Shown here: piece after piece, positions 8,183 to 17,567 of the stretch
Layout: each line of letters begins with the position of its first letter
Position numbering within the stretch: position 1 is the stretch's first letter
DNA from: Clostridia bacterium
GTDB lineage: Bacteria > Bacillota > Clostridia > Oscillospirales > SIG627
Reading direction: 5' to 3'
Length of the DNA: 64,000 nucleotides
NCBI GenBank assembly: GCA_017517325.1
Contig: JAFWZW010000023.1
Location: forward strand, 124,001-188,000
Notes under the pieces: model-generated
The model's database searches: none
The model's input: the letters and a program-made list of their open reading frames with translations, nothing else
Told to the model about the DNA's origin: nothing
Translations under genes and position numbers: made by a program

Positions 8183-8202
8183 TGACCAATGGAAACTGTC
8201 AA
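8174..8202 (-). promoter_or_regulatory. Promoter of the Crp/Fnr-ABC importer operon
   Basis: On the minus strand TTGACA (8202-8197) and TACAAT (8179-8174) with a 17-base spacer. The -10 box is inside the 8162-8182 palindrome, so bound protein would block RNA polymerase. Confidence 0.85.
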
Positions 8203-8255
8203 GACGGTCTTTCATTATTTTCGGATTATTTTTGGAAAAAATTCGTTCAATGGAC

Positions 8256-8284
8256 TTGTCATATTTCTGTTTTTGTTGTATAGT
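8256..8284 (+). promoter_or_regulatory. Promoter of pgi
   Basis: TTGTCA at 8256-8261 and TATAGT at 8279-8284, spacer 17, 35 bases before the pgi start. It is divergent from the Crp/Fnr promoter. Confidence 0.75.
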
Positions 8285-8319
8285 ATTATCATCAAAAATG
8301 AAGCAAAGGAGCAGCAACT

Positions 8320-9633
8320 ATGTCAATGAAGTTATCAAAAGAATTTTCCAAGCCTTTTTATACGGACGCGGAATACGAAGCTCTCGTTCCCGAAGCAAAA
8401 AAGGCCCTTGAAACCGTGAAGGAAAACTACGCCAAGGGTGTTTCCCCTCTGGGCTGGTATACCCTTCCTTCCGATTATGATAAAGAAGAATTTGCCCGTA
8501 TCAAGGAGTGCGCCGCCAAGATCCGCAAAATGTGTGACGTTTTCGTCGTGATCGGTATCGGTGGCTCTTATTTGGGCGCCCGTGCCGCTATCGAATTTCT
8601 TCAGGGCAACTTCCATAACAACCTCCGTAAGGACGGCCCCGAGATCTATTTTGCAGGCACCAGCGTTGACGGTGACTATCTGGCAGACCTTCTCAAGATC
8701 TGTGAGGGCAAGGATATCTGCATCAACGTGATCTCCAAGTCCGGCACCACCACCGAGCCCGCCATTGCCTTCCGTGTATTCCGCGAGTTGGTTGAAACAA
8801 AATACGGCAAGGAAGAAGCCAAAAAGCGCATCTTTGTCACCACCGATAAAAACGTTAAGCCCGGCACCCTCAAGGAATTTGCCACCGAGGGCGGCTATGA
8901 AAGCTTCGTTGTACCCGGCAACATCGGCGGCAGATATTCCGTTCTCACCGCCGTGGGTCTCCTTCCCATCGCAGTCAGCGGTGCCGATATTGACGCTATG
9001 ATGGCAGGCGCGCTGGAAGCAAAGGAAGAATTTGATAACTTTGACTTGGAAAAGAACATCTGTATGGAGTACGCACTCCTTCGCAATGTCTTCTACCGTA
9101 AGGGCAAGAAGTTTGAGATGTACGCCTCTTATACCCCCGCTATGGAGCTGATGGGCGAATGGCTCAAGCAGCTTTACGGCGAATCCGAGGGTAAGGACGG
9201 CAAGGGCATCTTCCCGGTTTCCGCCATCTATTCCCGCGATCTGCACTCTCTGGGGCAGTACGTGCAGGAGGGGGAGCGCACCATGTTCGAAACCGTTCTG
9301 GAGATCACCGCTCCCAAGGTGGATTTTGCCATTCCCACCGCTGAGACCGATATGGATGGCCTTGGCTATCTGGAAGGCAGAAATATGGATTTCGTCAATA
9401 AAAACGCATTCCGCGGCACCGCCCTTGCCCATCAGGATGGCGGCGTTCCCACCATCGTTCTGGCATTGGAAAAGGCAGACGAAAAGAACTTCGGCTATAT
9501 GGTCTATTTCTTCGAGCTCGCCTGCGCCATCAGCGGCTATATTCTGCAGGTAGATCCTTTCAACCAGCCCGGTGTTGAGGCCTATAAGAAGAATATGTTC
9601 CGCCTCTTGGGTAAGCCCGGTTATACAAATTGA
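8320..9633 (+). CDS. pgi: Glucose-6-phosphate isomerase
   Basis: Interconverts glucose 6-phosphate and fructose 6-phosphate in glycolysis. At 437 aa it is the short form usual in Firmicutes. Visible: the sugar-phosphate-binding segment [23 protein letters not shown], the GNIGGRYS loop and the ESEGKDGKG region. Ribosome site AAGGAG lies before ATG 8320. It has its own promoter and is a single-gene unit; no clear terminator is seen after it. Confidence 0.96.
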   Translation: MSMKLSKEFSKPFYTDAEYEALVPEAKKALETVKENYAKGVSPLGWYTLPSDYDKEEFARIKECAAKIRKMCDVFVVIGIGGSYLGARAAIEFLQGNFHNNLRKDGPEIYFAGTSVDGDYLADLLKICEGKDICINVISKSGTTTEPAIAFRVFRELVETKYGKEEAKKRIFVTTDKNVKPGTLKEFATEGGYESFVVPGNIGGRYSVLTAVGLLPIAVSGADIDAMMAGALEAKEEFDNFDLEKNICMEYALLRNVFYRKGKKFEMYASYTPAMELMGEWLKQLYGESEGKDGKGIFPVSAIYSRDLHSLGQYVQEGERTMFETVLEITAPKVDFAIPTAETDMDGLGYLEGRNMDFVNKNAFRGTALAHQDGGVPTIVLALEKADEKNFGYMVYFFELACAISGYILQVDPFNQPGVEAYKKNMFRLLGKPGYTN

Positions 9634-9704
9634 CAAAAAAAGCTTTTCCCCCTTGTGATTTTTTACGAAATTGATCATTTTTATAAAAAAGGGAAAAAAC
9701 GCTA

Positions 9705-9733
9705 TTGCAAGTTTGTTCAAAATATGGTAATAT
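9705..9733 (+). promoter_or_regulatory. Promoter of the P-loop protein-prmA unit
   Basis: TTGCAA at 9705-9710 and TAATAT at 9728-9733, spacer 17. Confidence 0.7.
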
Positions 9734-9779
9734 ATTTTCAACGAACAAGTCGTAATGACTTGGAAAGGATGGTATTTGT

Positions 9780-10190
9780 ATGTTGAAATTGATCATCGGT
9801 TTGAAGGGCAGTGGTAAGACTAAACAGCTTATCGAGCTTGCGAATAAGGCTGTTGAGGTTTCCCCCGGTCACGTAGTGTGCATCGAAAAGTCCAATAAGC
9901 TTATTTTTGACGTTAATCATAAGGTTCGTCTGGTTGATACCGAGGCTTACGGTGTCGCAGGCGCACAGGAGCTCTTCGGTCTGGTTTGCGGTATTCTCGC
10001 CACCAACTATGACGTGAAGGATCTGTTCATTGATTCCGCTTTGAAGATCTGCGGTGATGACGTTGCCGCTTGGAGTACCTTCATGGCAAGATTGGATGCC
10101 ATCTGCCAGAAGTACGAGGTACAGTGCGTTGTAACGTCCTCCATTGATCAGGCTGATCTTCCCAAGGATCTGGAAAAGTACGTCTTCTGA
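9780..10190 (+). CDS. Small P-loop protein of unknown function
   Basis: 136 aa starting with a Walker A motif at the extreme N terminus (LIIGLKGSGKTKQL). A candidate Walker B is the hydrophobic strand DLFIDSALK, and a later strand CVVTSSIDQ resembles a sensor strand. No membrane segment or partner domain is present. The protein is much smaller than most NTPases, just a bare nucleotide-binding core. It lies one base from prmA under a shared promoter, suggesting a link to translation or a housekeeping regulator, but no function can be given. Confidence 0.8.
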   Translation: MLKLIIGLKGSGKTKQLIELANKAVEVSPGHVVCIEKSNKLIFDVNHKVRLVDTEAYGVAGAQELFGLVCGILATNYDVKDLFIDSALKICGDDVAAWSTFMARLDAICQKYEVQCVVTSSIDQADLPKDLEKYVF

Positions 10191-10191
10191 T

Positions 10192-11142
10192 ATGGATTAC
10201 ATCGAGCTTTGTTTCTCGATGCCGCAAGAAAAGGTCGATCTTGTATCGACCTTTCTTGTTGCAGGGGGATATGATACCTTTGAGATCTGTGATCTTTCCG
10301 ACCTTTTGGAAAACGCAGGGGCTATGTTCTGTGACTACATCGAAGATAACCTTTTAGAGCAGCAGTCTGCGCCGCCGGCCATTAAGTTCTATATGGAAAA
10401 GGAAGAGCGCGAAAAGGCGGAGGAGATCCTTGCCTTTGTGATGGGCGTTTCCGAAAAACTGGGCTGGAATGACGTTTCGGGCGCCATTACCTTGGTGGAA
10501 AACAGTGATTGGGATACCCGTTGGAAGCAGTATTTTTACCCCTTCCCCGTGGGCGAGCGCCTTTTTATCAAGCCCGCCTGGGAGGATGTGGATGAGGATC
10601 TTACCCGTGGTCGTGCCATCATTGAGATCGATCCTGCCGCCGCCTTTGGAAGCGGTACCCACGCCACCACCCGCCTTTGCCTTGAATCCCTTGAAAAGGT
10701 GATCCGCCAAGGAGATCGGGTTTTGGATATGGGCTGCGGATCGGGCATCCTTGCCATCGGTGCCAAAAAGCTGGGGGCAGGGAAGATGGTTGCGGTGGAT
10801 ATTGACGAAGCCGCCGTGCGTACTTCCCGTGAGAATTTTGAGAAAAACGGCGTTCCCTTAGAGGACGTTACCCTCATTTGCGGCAACATTCTGGCAGAAA
10901 AGGATAAATTGGAAGAGATGGGCAAAGGCTTTGATCTGATCCTTGCCAACATTGTGGCACAGATCATCAAGGATATGGCGCCCCTTCTCCTTGCCGCCTT
11001 AAAGCCCGGCGGCACCCTTCTTGCCTCAGGCATTCTTGAGAGCAGGGAAGAGGAAGTGAAAAAAACTCTGATGGAAGCAGGCTTTACGTACGTTTGTACC
11101 CACGCTTCCGATGAATGGGTCTGTATGGAATTGACCCGCTGA
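10192..11142 (+). CDS. prmA: Ribosomal protein L11 methyltransferase
   Basis: SAM-dependent methyltransferase that methylates ribosomal protein L11. 316 aa from ATG 10192, one base after the previous stop; the longer frame from 10144 lies inside the upstream gene. The N-terminal substrate-recognition domain is followed by the methyltransferase core with AFGSGTHATT, the SAM motif VLDMGCGSGILAIGA, and the catalytic-loop motif LANIVAQI. A strong terminator follows. Confidence 0.94.
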   Translation: MDYIELCFSMPQEKVDLVSTFLVAGGYDTFEICDLSDLLENAGAMFCDYIEDNLLEQQSAPPAIKFYMEKEEREKAEEILAFVMGVSEKLGWNDVSGAITLVENSDWDTRWKQYFYPFPVGERLFIKPAWEDVDEDLTRGRAIIEIDPAAAFGSGTHATTRLCLESLEKVIRQGDRVLDMGCGSGILAIGAKKLGAGKMVAVDIDEAAVRTSRENFEKNGVPLEDVTLICGNILAEKDKLEEMGKGFDLILANIVAQIIKDMAPLLLAALKPGGTLLASGILESREEEVKKTLMEAGFTYVCTHASDEWVCMELTR

Positions 11143-11148
11143 AGCTTC

Positions 11149-11182
11149 GCCCCGGAAGGTATTTTCTTCCGGGGCTTCGTTT
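11149..11182 (+). terminator. Terminator after prmA
   Basis: GCCCCGGAAG and CTTCCGGGGC, 7-base loop, then a T-rich tail. Confidence 0.8.
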
Positions 11183-11285
11183 GTAAATAATGTGTAACCG
11201 AAAATTAGGAAAAATGAGCATTTGAGAGAAAAACGGAGAAAAAACGAGCAAAGAATATAAATTTTATTTTTTTATTCAAAAAGCC

Positions 11286-11314
11286 TTGACAAAGCCTTTT
11301 CCGCGGGGTATAAT
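11286..11314 (+). promoter_or_regulatory. Consensus promoter of rplM-rpsI
   Basis: TTGACA at 11286-11291 and TATAAT at 11309-11314, spacer 17: a perfect consensus. The leader is under 35 bases, so there is no room for an L13-type autoregulatory structure. Confidence 0.93.
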
Positions 11315-11348
11315 AGCGGAGCAAATTAAGAATATCGGAGGAAATGCA

Positions 11349-11777
11349 ATGTCCACATTTATGGCAAAAGCCGAAACCATTGATCGCAAATGGTACGTTC
11401 TCGACGCACAGGGCAAGCCTCTTGGAAAGGTTGCAGCCGCTGCTGCTTCCATCCTTCGCGGTAAGAACCGCCCCGAGTTCACCCCCCACGTTGATTGCGG
11501 CGAATACGTAATCGTTATCAATGCTGATAAGGCTATTCTCACCGGCAAGAAGCTGGAGCAGAAGAAGTACAGATACCACACCGGTTACATCGGCGGTCTC
11601 AAGGAGATCGGCTACAAGGAACTGATGTCCAAGAATCCCGAAAAGGCAATCTACCTTGCCGTTAAGGGTATGCTTCCTAAGAACACCATCGGCAGAAAGA
11701 GCCTTACCCGTTTGAAAGTTTATGCCGGCGAAGCTCACCAGCACGCTGCTCAGCAGCCCCAGAGCTTTGAGTTCTAA
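11349..11777 (+). CDS. rplM: 50S ribosomal protein L13
   Basis: 142 aa from ATG 11349 with GGAG upstream; the extension back to 11286 would run through the promoter. Typical L13 blocks: [44 protein letters not shown] and the [17 protein letters not shown] tail. First gene of the conserved rplM-rpsI pair. Confidence 0.98.
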   Translation: MSTFMAKAETIDRKWYVLDAQGKPLGKVAAAAASILRGKNRPEFTPHVDCGEYVIVINADKAILTGKKLEQKKYRYHTGYIGGLKEIGYKELMSKNPEKAIYLAVKGMLPKNTIGRKSLTRLKVYAGEAHQHAAQQPQSFEF

Positions 11778-11799
11778 TTAAGAAGAAAGGAAGAAAACC

Positions 11800-12207
11800 A
11801 TGAATTATACTAGTGCGAAGCCTTATTTCTACGGCACCGGCAGAAGAAAAAAATCCATCGCCCGTGTACGTATTTATCCCGGTACCGGCGCTATCACCAT
11901 CAACAAGCGTGATATCGATGATTACTTCGGTCTCGATACCCTGAAGCTCATCGTTCGTCAGCCCCTGGAACTCACCGGCAACGTTGGCAAGTTTGACATC
12001 GTTTGCAACGTCGTTGGCGGCGGTGTTTCTGGTCAGGCAGGTGCGATCCGTCACGGTATTTCCCGTGCTCTGCTTCAGGCAGACGCTGAAGCCTTCCGTC
12101 CTACCCTTAAGAAGGCAGGTCTCTTGACCCGTGACCCCAGAATGAAGGAAAGAAAGAAGTACGGTCTCAAAGCCGCACGTCGTGCTTCCCAGTTCTCCAA
12201 GAGATAA
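11800..12207 (+). CDS. rpsI: 30S ribosomal protein S9
   Basis: 135 aa. S9 signature: [17 protein letters not shown] at the N terminus, [19 protein letters not shown] in the middle, and a basic tail ending QFSKR that enters the ribosomal P site. It lies 22 bases after rplM with an AGAAAGGAAG ribosome site. A strong terminator follows. Confidence 0.98.
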   Translation: MNYTSAKPYFYGTGRRKKSIARVRIYPGTGAITINKRDIDDYFGLDTLKLIVRQPLELTGNVGKFDIVCNVVGGGVSGQAGAIRHGISRALLQADAEAFRPTLKKAGLLTRDPRMKERKKYGLKAARRASQFSKR

Positions 12208-12229
12208 TCACTTATCTTACAGAGTATTC

Positions 12230-12263
12230 AAAAACCTCGAAGCCTTTTGGCTTCGAGGTTTTT
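12230..12263 (+). terminator. Terminator after rplM-rpsI
   Basis: CCTCGAAGCC and GGCTTCGAGG around TTTT, flanked by A5 and T5. Confidence 0.92.
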
Positions 12264-12324
12264 CTTTATGCCCAAACTCAAGTGGAGCCTTCTTCATATA
12301 CTTGTAATGAAAGGAGGTGAAACT

Positions 12325-13284
12325 ATGAAAATTTTAGCAAACGGAATTGACGTATCCTCTTATCAAGGCCAGATCGATTGGGATGCGGTGAAGGCGAGCG
12401 GTGTGGCTTTTGCCATTCTGCGTTGTGGCTGGGGAGATGATATTTCCACCCAGGATGACCCCCTCTTTCAGCGCAACGCTGACGAGTGTGAACGTGTAGG
12501 GTTGCCCTATGGCGTCTATCTTTACAGCTATGCGGATTCCGTGGAACACGCAAAAAGCGAAGCCGCCCACGTGCTCCGCCAGCTTGGTGGCAGGCGCCCC
12601 TTGTATCCTGTCTATTTGGATTTAGAGGATGCCGGTACCACGGGTACCCTTTCCAACGAGGGGATCCTGGAGGTAGCAAAAACCTTCGTTTCTCTGGTGG
12701 AGGAACAGGGCTATTGGGTGGGGATCTACTCTAACCGAAACTGGGCAGTAACAAGGCTTACCGATCCTTGGTATAACACCAAGGCAAGGTGGATCGCTCA
12801 ATACAACAGTACCAACACCTATCCGGGCTCCTACGGGCTTTGGCAGTATTCCAACGCAGGGAGCGTTTCAGGAATTCGAGGGCGCGTTCTTCTGGATCGA
12901 GCCTACGTGGATTATCCCACCGAAATGCGAGCTTTTTATGCCCGTCAGGGCATTGAGACTGCGCCCACTGACCCTGCCCCTCCACCTGTCGAGCAGACCT
13001 ATGTGGTAAAGGCGGGGGATACTCTGTCGGAGATCGGCGCCCGCTTCGGTGTGCCTTGGAAGACTTTGGCAAGCTATAACGGCATCGAAAACCCGTCTCT
13101 CATTTATCCCGGGCAGATCATTCGCATCCCTAAAGGCGATGAGCAGACCTACGTGGTAAAGGCGGGGGATACTCTGTCGGAGATCGGCGCCTGCTTTGGT
13201 GTGCCTTGGAAGACTTTGGCAAGCTACAACGGCATCGAAAATCCGTCTCTTATTTATCCCGGGCAGATCATTCGCATCCCTTGA
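12325..13284 (+). CDS. GH25 lysozyme with two C-terminal LysM repeats
   Basis: 319 aa from ATG 12325, which follows a perfect AAGGAGGTGA; the frame upstream crosses the rpsI terminator. Residues 1-200 are a GH25 muramidase domain: GIDVSSYQG at 7-15 and the acidic pair of YLDLED (D99, E101). A Pro-rich linker (TDPAPPPVEQ) leads to two nearly identical LysM motifs that bind peptidoglycan. There is no signal peptide, as in phage or bacteriocin endolysins, so release may need lysis or a non-classical route. The monocistronic unit ends in a strong terminator. Only a weak promoter (TATACT near 12295) is seen. Confidence 0.92.
   Translation: MKILANGIDVSSYQGQIDWDAVKASGVAFAILRCGWGDDISTQDDPLFQRNADECERVGLPYGVYLYSYADSVEHAKSEAAHVLRQLGGRRPLYPVYLDLEDAGTTGTLSNEGILEVAKTFVSLVEEQGYWVGIYSNRNWAVTRLTDPWYNTKARWIAQYNSTNTYPGSYGLWQYSNAGSVSGIRGRVLLDRAYVDYPTEMRAFYARQGIETAPTDPAPPPVEQTYVVKAGDTLSEIGARFGVPWKTLASYNGIENPSLIYPGQIIRIPKGDEQTYVVKAGDTLSEIGACFGVPWKTLASYNGIENPSLIYPGQIIRIP
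12991..13280 (+). repeat. Tandem 150-base LysM duplication
   Basis: Two copies (12991-13130 and 13141-13280) differ at only a handful of bases, mostly silent. One change replaces Arg by Cys in the second copy. The near identity at silent sites points to a recent duplication or gene conversion within the lysozyme gene. Confidence 0.93.
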
Positions 13285-13298
13285 AAAGGGGATGAAAA

Positions 13299-13330
13299 AA
13301 AGCGCTCTCACTTTTTTGTGAGAGCGCTTT
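13299..13330. terminator. Bidirectional terminator between lysozyme and rhamnosidase
   Basis: AAAGCGCTCTCAC and GTGAGAGCGCTTT, perfect 13-base arms around T6. It serves both convergent genes. Confidence 0.88.
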
Positions 13331-13341
13331 GTGTTTTGCTT

Positions 13342-16245
13342 TTATTTTCTCTTTTTAAAGAAGAAAATGCCGCAGGGGATCAGAAGTGCGGGAATGAGGA
13401 TCAGAGTTAAAATTAAGGGAATATTGGCGCCGCCGGAAAGCTGGGGTTCGCCGTCGGTGCTGACCTCGGGTGCATCCCCTTGGGGGAGATCTTCATCTGC
13501 CTTTGCAGAAGCGTTGATCTTGCCCTCGCGCTTTTCAAATACGGCTACCAAGGCGGTCTCTCCTTTTACCTCTACGTTCAAGGAGTTGTTGGTGGAGCCA
13601 AGGCTTCCGCTCCAGCCTACGAAGGCGTAGCCCTCGTCAGCCAAAGCCACCAGCTTTACCGTTTCGCCTGCGCCTACTGTGGCGGAATAGGGGAGGGCAA
13701 CGTCCTTCCCTGCTATCTGTACCTTGCCGCCCTCGGTAGCTTCCACCGTCAGGGAAAAGACACCTTCCTGCGCATCGGCAACCGTAGATTGGAATTCAAC
13801 GGTCTTATTTGCCGCTACGGTAAAGTAAACGTATTCGCTGTCGTTCTTCAGGTAGGTAATGCCATCGGCAATCAGTCCTTTGCCGTCACGGAATACCACC
13901 GTGCCCCCTGCAAGGATCAGGGAATTTCCGCCCTCTGCACGGGGAACTGCCACCGTAGCTTCAGCGGGGGAGGAAACAAGGAGGTGATAACCGTTATCAC
14001 GCTTCAATTCAACGGTCGCGGAGCCTTCACCACCGGGCTGTTTTACGGTGCCCTTGAGGCTTTCTACGGATTTAGGCAGGTAAGGCTTGACCACGGCATT
14101 GCCGCCGTTCCAAGTAACACCTGCAAAGCCGCTGAGCATAAAGTAGGCGGGGTATCCGCTCCAAGCGTGGCTGTGAGAGCTCATATCCTCAAAGCGTTCC
14201 CATACGGTTTTGTGGCCTTTTTTCACCATAGCACTCCAAGAGGTGACCATTCTCTGGTAGGCGGCTTCTTTTTGTGCGGCATCGCCCTTTTCCATCAGTG
14301 CGCGGAGCAGCTCGTAGGTGAGAACGACGCTGGTACTATCCGGCTGTGCACGCTGAAGGACAGTCAACTGCTTGTCAAGATAATGGGGGAGAGCAACCCC
14401 AACGTTAATGGCCATGGCGGTAACGCCTGCGTTGGTTTGCGTGGTGCCACCGTGCATATAATAGGAGCCGCTGGCAGGGCTCATCAGCTTGGTGTTGATG
14501 GTATTCTTCAGCTCTTGTGCCTTTTTGGCCCAATCGGTGCTCTCATCGCTCTTTCCGATCAAGGCAGCGATCTGAGACAAGCGATTCATAGAATTGTAAA
14601 GAAGGAGATTTGCCACCGTGGGCGGTGCGCCTGGGTCATCGGGAACGGCTTTTCCGGGATGATCGCTGATATTCCATGAGCCGGGGTCATCGGAAAGGAG
14701 GCCGTCCTTCATAAATTTCATATGATAATTGACGTTCCTTGCTGCCACTTCGTAAAATTCAGCGGTGGTTTCCAAATTAGCCGTCAATTCATAATAGCGG
14801 TGCAAAATGGCGCTGTATCGCAGATCCCATTCGGGAATGGAGGAGTTAGATTTATATACCTCCGTAGGAGCAGTATACGTGAATCTGCCGTTTTTTAACT
14901 GAGAAGTGGCAAAGTCAAGGAGGGTCTTGTGCAGTACTGAGGGTGCCTCTTCAAAGGCGTAAGAGAGAAGGGCGTATTGCAGCTGGGAATCCGCAAGGTA
15001 GTGAGCCTGCTCACGGTGGGGACAGTCAACCGTCATACCGATGGTGTTGTTCAACTGCGTGTTGATGCAAGCCTCGTAAAGCTGACTTAAAAAGGGATCG
15101 GAGGAGGAAAATTCGGAGATCTGAGTCAGATCGGTGGAGGCCCATTCTACCGTAATATCTTCCGGGCGGATCAAATTGGGCAAGCCCACGATCTCAAAAT
15201 AGCGGAAGGCTCGGTAGTCAAAATCTGCCGCAAAGGTCTCTACGCCGTTTCCGGAGAAGGTGTAAAAATCACGGTATTCTTCAGAGGTCTGCTTGGTAGA
15301 GCCGATGCCCAGATGCACGGTTCCGTCTTGGTTCATGTATTCTGAATAGCGAATGTAGACGCGGGTACCTGCAGGAGCGCTGGCACGGATCTTGACCCAT
15401 CCGGTTACCAGCTGCGTAGCGTCAAATACCTGATAACCCACGTCCTGCTTTTCGGCGGCAACGGGGGTGATTCCCTTGTGAACGGTTCCCTCGGGAATGC
15501 TTTGGAAACGCATTTTCCAGTTGGCGGTTTCCGCATTTGCGGGTACCGCATCGTGCCAGGTACCTGCGGTATAGGATGCCTCGTTATAGCCCGTGCGGGT
15601 CCAGGCAAGTCCATCGGGCATTTTTCTGGCGTCGTAGTCGATCTGGGTGCCAAGCTTACGCCCTTTTCTGGGGAAGAGCATCTTGGTGGTACCGTAGGGG
15701 GTATCCTCCAGTGCGCGCCAGGAGGTATCCGTCTTCAGCACTTCCTGAGAGCCGTCTGCATAGGTGACCGTTACCTCGGTCCAAAAGGCGGGAAAAGCGT
15801 CGATATAGTTGGTGGCGCCGTTGCCCATGTATTGCACCGCCGCCGCAAGGCAAAGAACGTTTCCGCTCATTACCTTGGAAAGGGCGTCACCCTCCAGACG
15901 GTAAGAGAGCACGTTGACGTTCTCCGGAATGCAGGCAGGTGCGGGGGAAACGTAGCCTGAGATCAGGCTTCCGTTGACGTAGTATTTTAGGTGGTTATGA
16001 CCGGAAGCCTTGATCTCCAGTACCTTGGGAGCCCCCTTCAAAGAAAATTCCTTGCGGAAGTAGGAGGTGTTGTTTTTTACCACCTTTTCCGTGCTCCAGA
16101 TCCAATCGGAGCTGGTGAAATAATCTGCCATCTTAACCTCCGCCGCCTTTGCCGTTGTGGCAAAGGCAGGGGAAAAGCCCGTTACCAGAAGGCAAGATGG
16201 GAGAAGAAGACTGAGAAAACGCTTGCAGTTTTGTTTGATCTTCAT
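13342..16245 (-). CDS. Secreted alpha-L-rhamnosidase-like glycosidase with membrane tail
   Basis: 967 aa from ATG 16245, preferred because GAAAGG lies seven bases upstream. A signal peptide (MKIKQNCKRFLSLLLPSCLL, cleaved after about residue 33) precedes beta-sandwich domains (HNHLKYYVNG), then the alpha/alpha barrel of GH78-type enzymes with TVDCPHREQAHYLADSQLQ. Towards the C terminus is a divergent InlB-like repeat (GYAFVGWSGSL). The end is a hydrophobic helix plus KKRK, as in wall-anchored proteins, but no LPXTG is visible. Predicted role: removal of terminal rhamnose from plant or microbial glycans at the cell surface. An internally deleted paralogue lies directly upstream. Confidence 0.85.
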   Translation of the reverse strand: MKIKQNCKRFLSLLLPSCLLVTGFSPAFATTAKAAEVKMADYFTSSDWIWSTEKVVKNNTSYFRKEFSLKGAPKVLEIKASGHNHLKYYVNGSLISGYVSPAPACIPENVNVLSYRLEGDALSKVMSGNVLCLAAAVQYMGNGATNYIDAFPAFWTEVTVTYADGSQEVLKTDTSWRALEDTPYGTTKMLFPRKGRKLGTQIDYDARKMPDGLAWTRTGYNEASYTAGTWHDAVPANAETANWKMRFQSIPEGTVHKGITPVAAEKQDVGYQVFDATQLVTGWVKIRASAPAGTRVYIRYSEYMNQDGTVHLGIGSTKQTSEEYRDFYTFSGNGVETFAADFDYRAFRYFEIVGLPNLIRPEDITVEWASTDLTQISEFSSSDPFLSQLYEACINTQLNNTIGMTVDCPHREQAHYLADSQLQYALLSYAFEEAPSVLHKTLLDFATSQLKNGRFTYTAPTEVYKSNSSIPEWDLRYSAILHRYYELTANLETTAEFYEVAARNVNYHMKFMKDGLLSDDPGSWNISDHPGKAVPDDPGAPPTVANLLLYNSMNRLSQIAALIGKSDESTDWAKKAQELKNTINTKLMSPASGSYYMHGGTTQTNAGVTAMAINVGVALPHYLDKQLTVLQRAQPDSTSVVLTYELLRALMEKGDAAQKEAAYQRMVTSWSAMVKKGHKTVWERFEDMSSHSHAWSGYPAYFMLSGFAGVTWNGGNAVVKPYLPKSVESLKGTVKQPGGEGSATVELKRDNGYHLLVSSPAEATVAVPRAEGGNSLILAGGTVVFRDGKGLIADGITYLKNDSEYVYFTVAANKTVEFQSTVADAQEGVFSLTVEATEGGKVQIAGKDVALPYSATVGAGETVKLVALADEGYAFVGWSGSLGSTNNSLNVEVKGETALVAVFEKREGKINASAKADEDLPQGDAPEVSTDGEPQLSGGANIPLILTLILIPALLIPCGIFFFKKRK

Positions 16246-16279
16246 AAGAAAGCCTTTCATTTGGAAAATACCTTTTTCT

Positions 16280-17533
16280 TTAAAGTGCGATGTTGGTGCC
16301 ATCTGTTCCTAAATAATTCTTGTAAAGTCCGGTCTCGCTGTCTCTTAACAAAACGTTGATGTTTTGCTTCAAGGCGCTTGCCTTTTCGGCCCATTGGGCG
16401 CTTTCTTCGCCTTTATCAAGAAGCGCGGCCAAAACAGAGAGGCGGTTGAGGGAATCGTAAAGAAGCAGGTTTGTCACCGTGGGAGGGGAACCGGGGTTAT
16501 TGTTAAAGGCTTTTCCGGGGTGATCTGAAATGTTGTTCACACCGGGTTCGTCAATGAGAAGCCCGGCGGAATCGATCTTAGCGTAGTAGTAATCTACGTT
16601 GGAGGCGGCGTTATCGTAAAACTCTGCCACAGCTTCAAGGCTACCCGTCAATTCGTAATAGCGGTGCAAAATGGCGGTGTACCGCAGATCCCATTCGGGA
16701 ATGGAGTAAAATTCGGGGGCGACGTATTGGGTGGTGGGAGAGGTGTATTCGAAGCGCCCGTCTTCTCTTTGCTGGGTGGCAAAGTCGAAAAGGGTCTTAT
16801 AAATAAATTCGGGTGCTTCTTCAAAGGCGTAGGAGAAAAGAGCGTATTGCAGCTGGGAATCCGCCAGATACTGAGCCTGCTCTCTGTGGGGGCAGTCAAC
16901 GGTCATACCGATGGTATTGTTGATCTGGGTGCCGAGGCCGTGTCTGGCAAACATCGCCTGCGTTTCGGCAAAGGGAGTACTGTCCGACGTGCGCCAGGAG
17001 GTATCACTCTCAATGATTTGGGGGTCACCGTTTGCATAGGTTACGGTCACTTCCGTCCAGAAACCGGGCTTTCCTGTTACGTAGTTGGAGGATTTTTCTC
17101 CCATATACTGAACGGCGGCTGCCAGACAAAGCTGCGTTTTGTCTTCATTCAGCAAAGCGTCAAGCTCCTCTCCTTCCCAACTATAGGAAAGGTAATTGAC
17201 GTTTTCGGGCAGAGAAGCGTTGGCGGGGGTAACGTACCCCGTCACCAAATTCCCGTTGACGTAATATTTTAGGTGATTGTGTGCGCTGGTCTTAACGCTG
17301 ATTTTGATCGGCACAGAAGAAAGGTTTACCTCCTTGCGGAAGTAAGCGGTGGTATGCTTCACCGTTTTGTCGGAGCTCCAGATCCAATTGGTACTGGTTA
17401 TATAGTCTTCTTCCAAGGGCTTTTCCGCGGGGAACATACTCTCCGCCAGCGCCGGCGTTACCAGAGACGTCAGCATAATGAAGCAGAGTGCCAGGCTCAA
17501 AAACTTTGCTCCAAGGCGTTTTGCAATACTCAT
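16280..17533 (-). pseudogene. Internally deleted, C-truncated rhamnosidase paralogue
   Basis: 417 aa in one open frame, closely similar to the neighbouring 967-aa enzyme. It keeps a signal peptide ending ALA and the first beta domain (SDKTVKHTTAYFRKE). After GTQI it jumps to NNTIGMTVDCPHREQ, skipping about 196 residues that the neighbour has between the equivalent points (about 15052-15639). It also stops (GTDGTNIAL) where the neighbour continues for about 350 more residues. It therefore lacks the second half of the catalytic barrel and is probably inactive. Frame and signal peptide are intact, so a secreted binding role is possible. Its stop lies 34 bases before the intact gene's start. Confidence 0.8.
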
Positions 17534-17567
17534 TTTATTGACTCCTTTTTTCGGAATTTTCGTTGTT

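Noticed and set aside
8335-9741. Minus-strand 468-codon frame opposite pgi
   Set aside because: Antisense of a conserved enzyme; high-GC third positions keep the opposite frame open.
11315-11348. L13 autoregulatory leader
   Set aside because: Leader is too short to hold the known structure.
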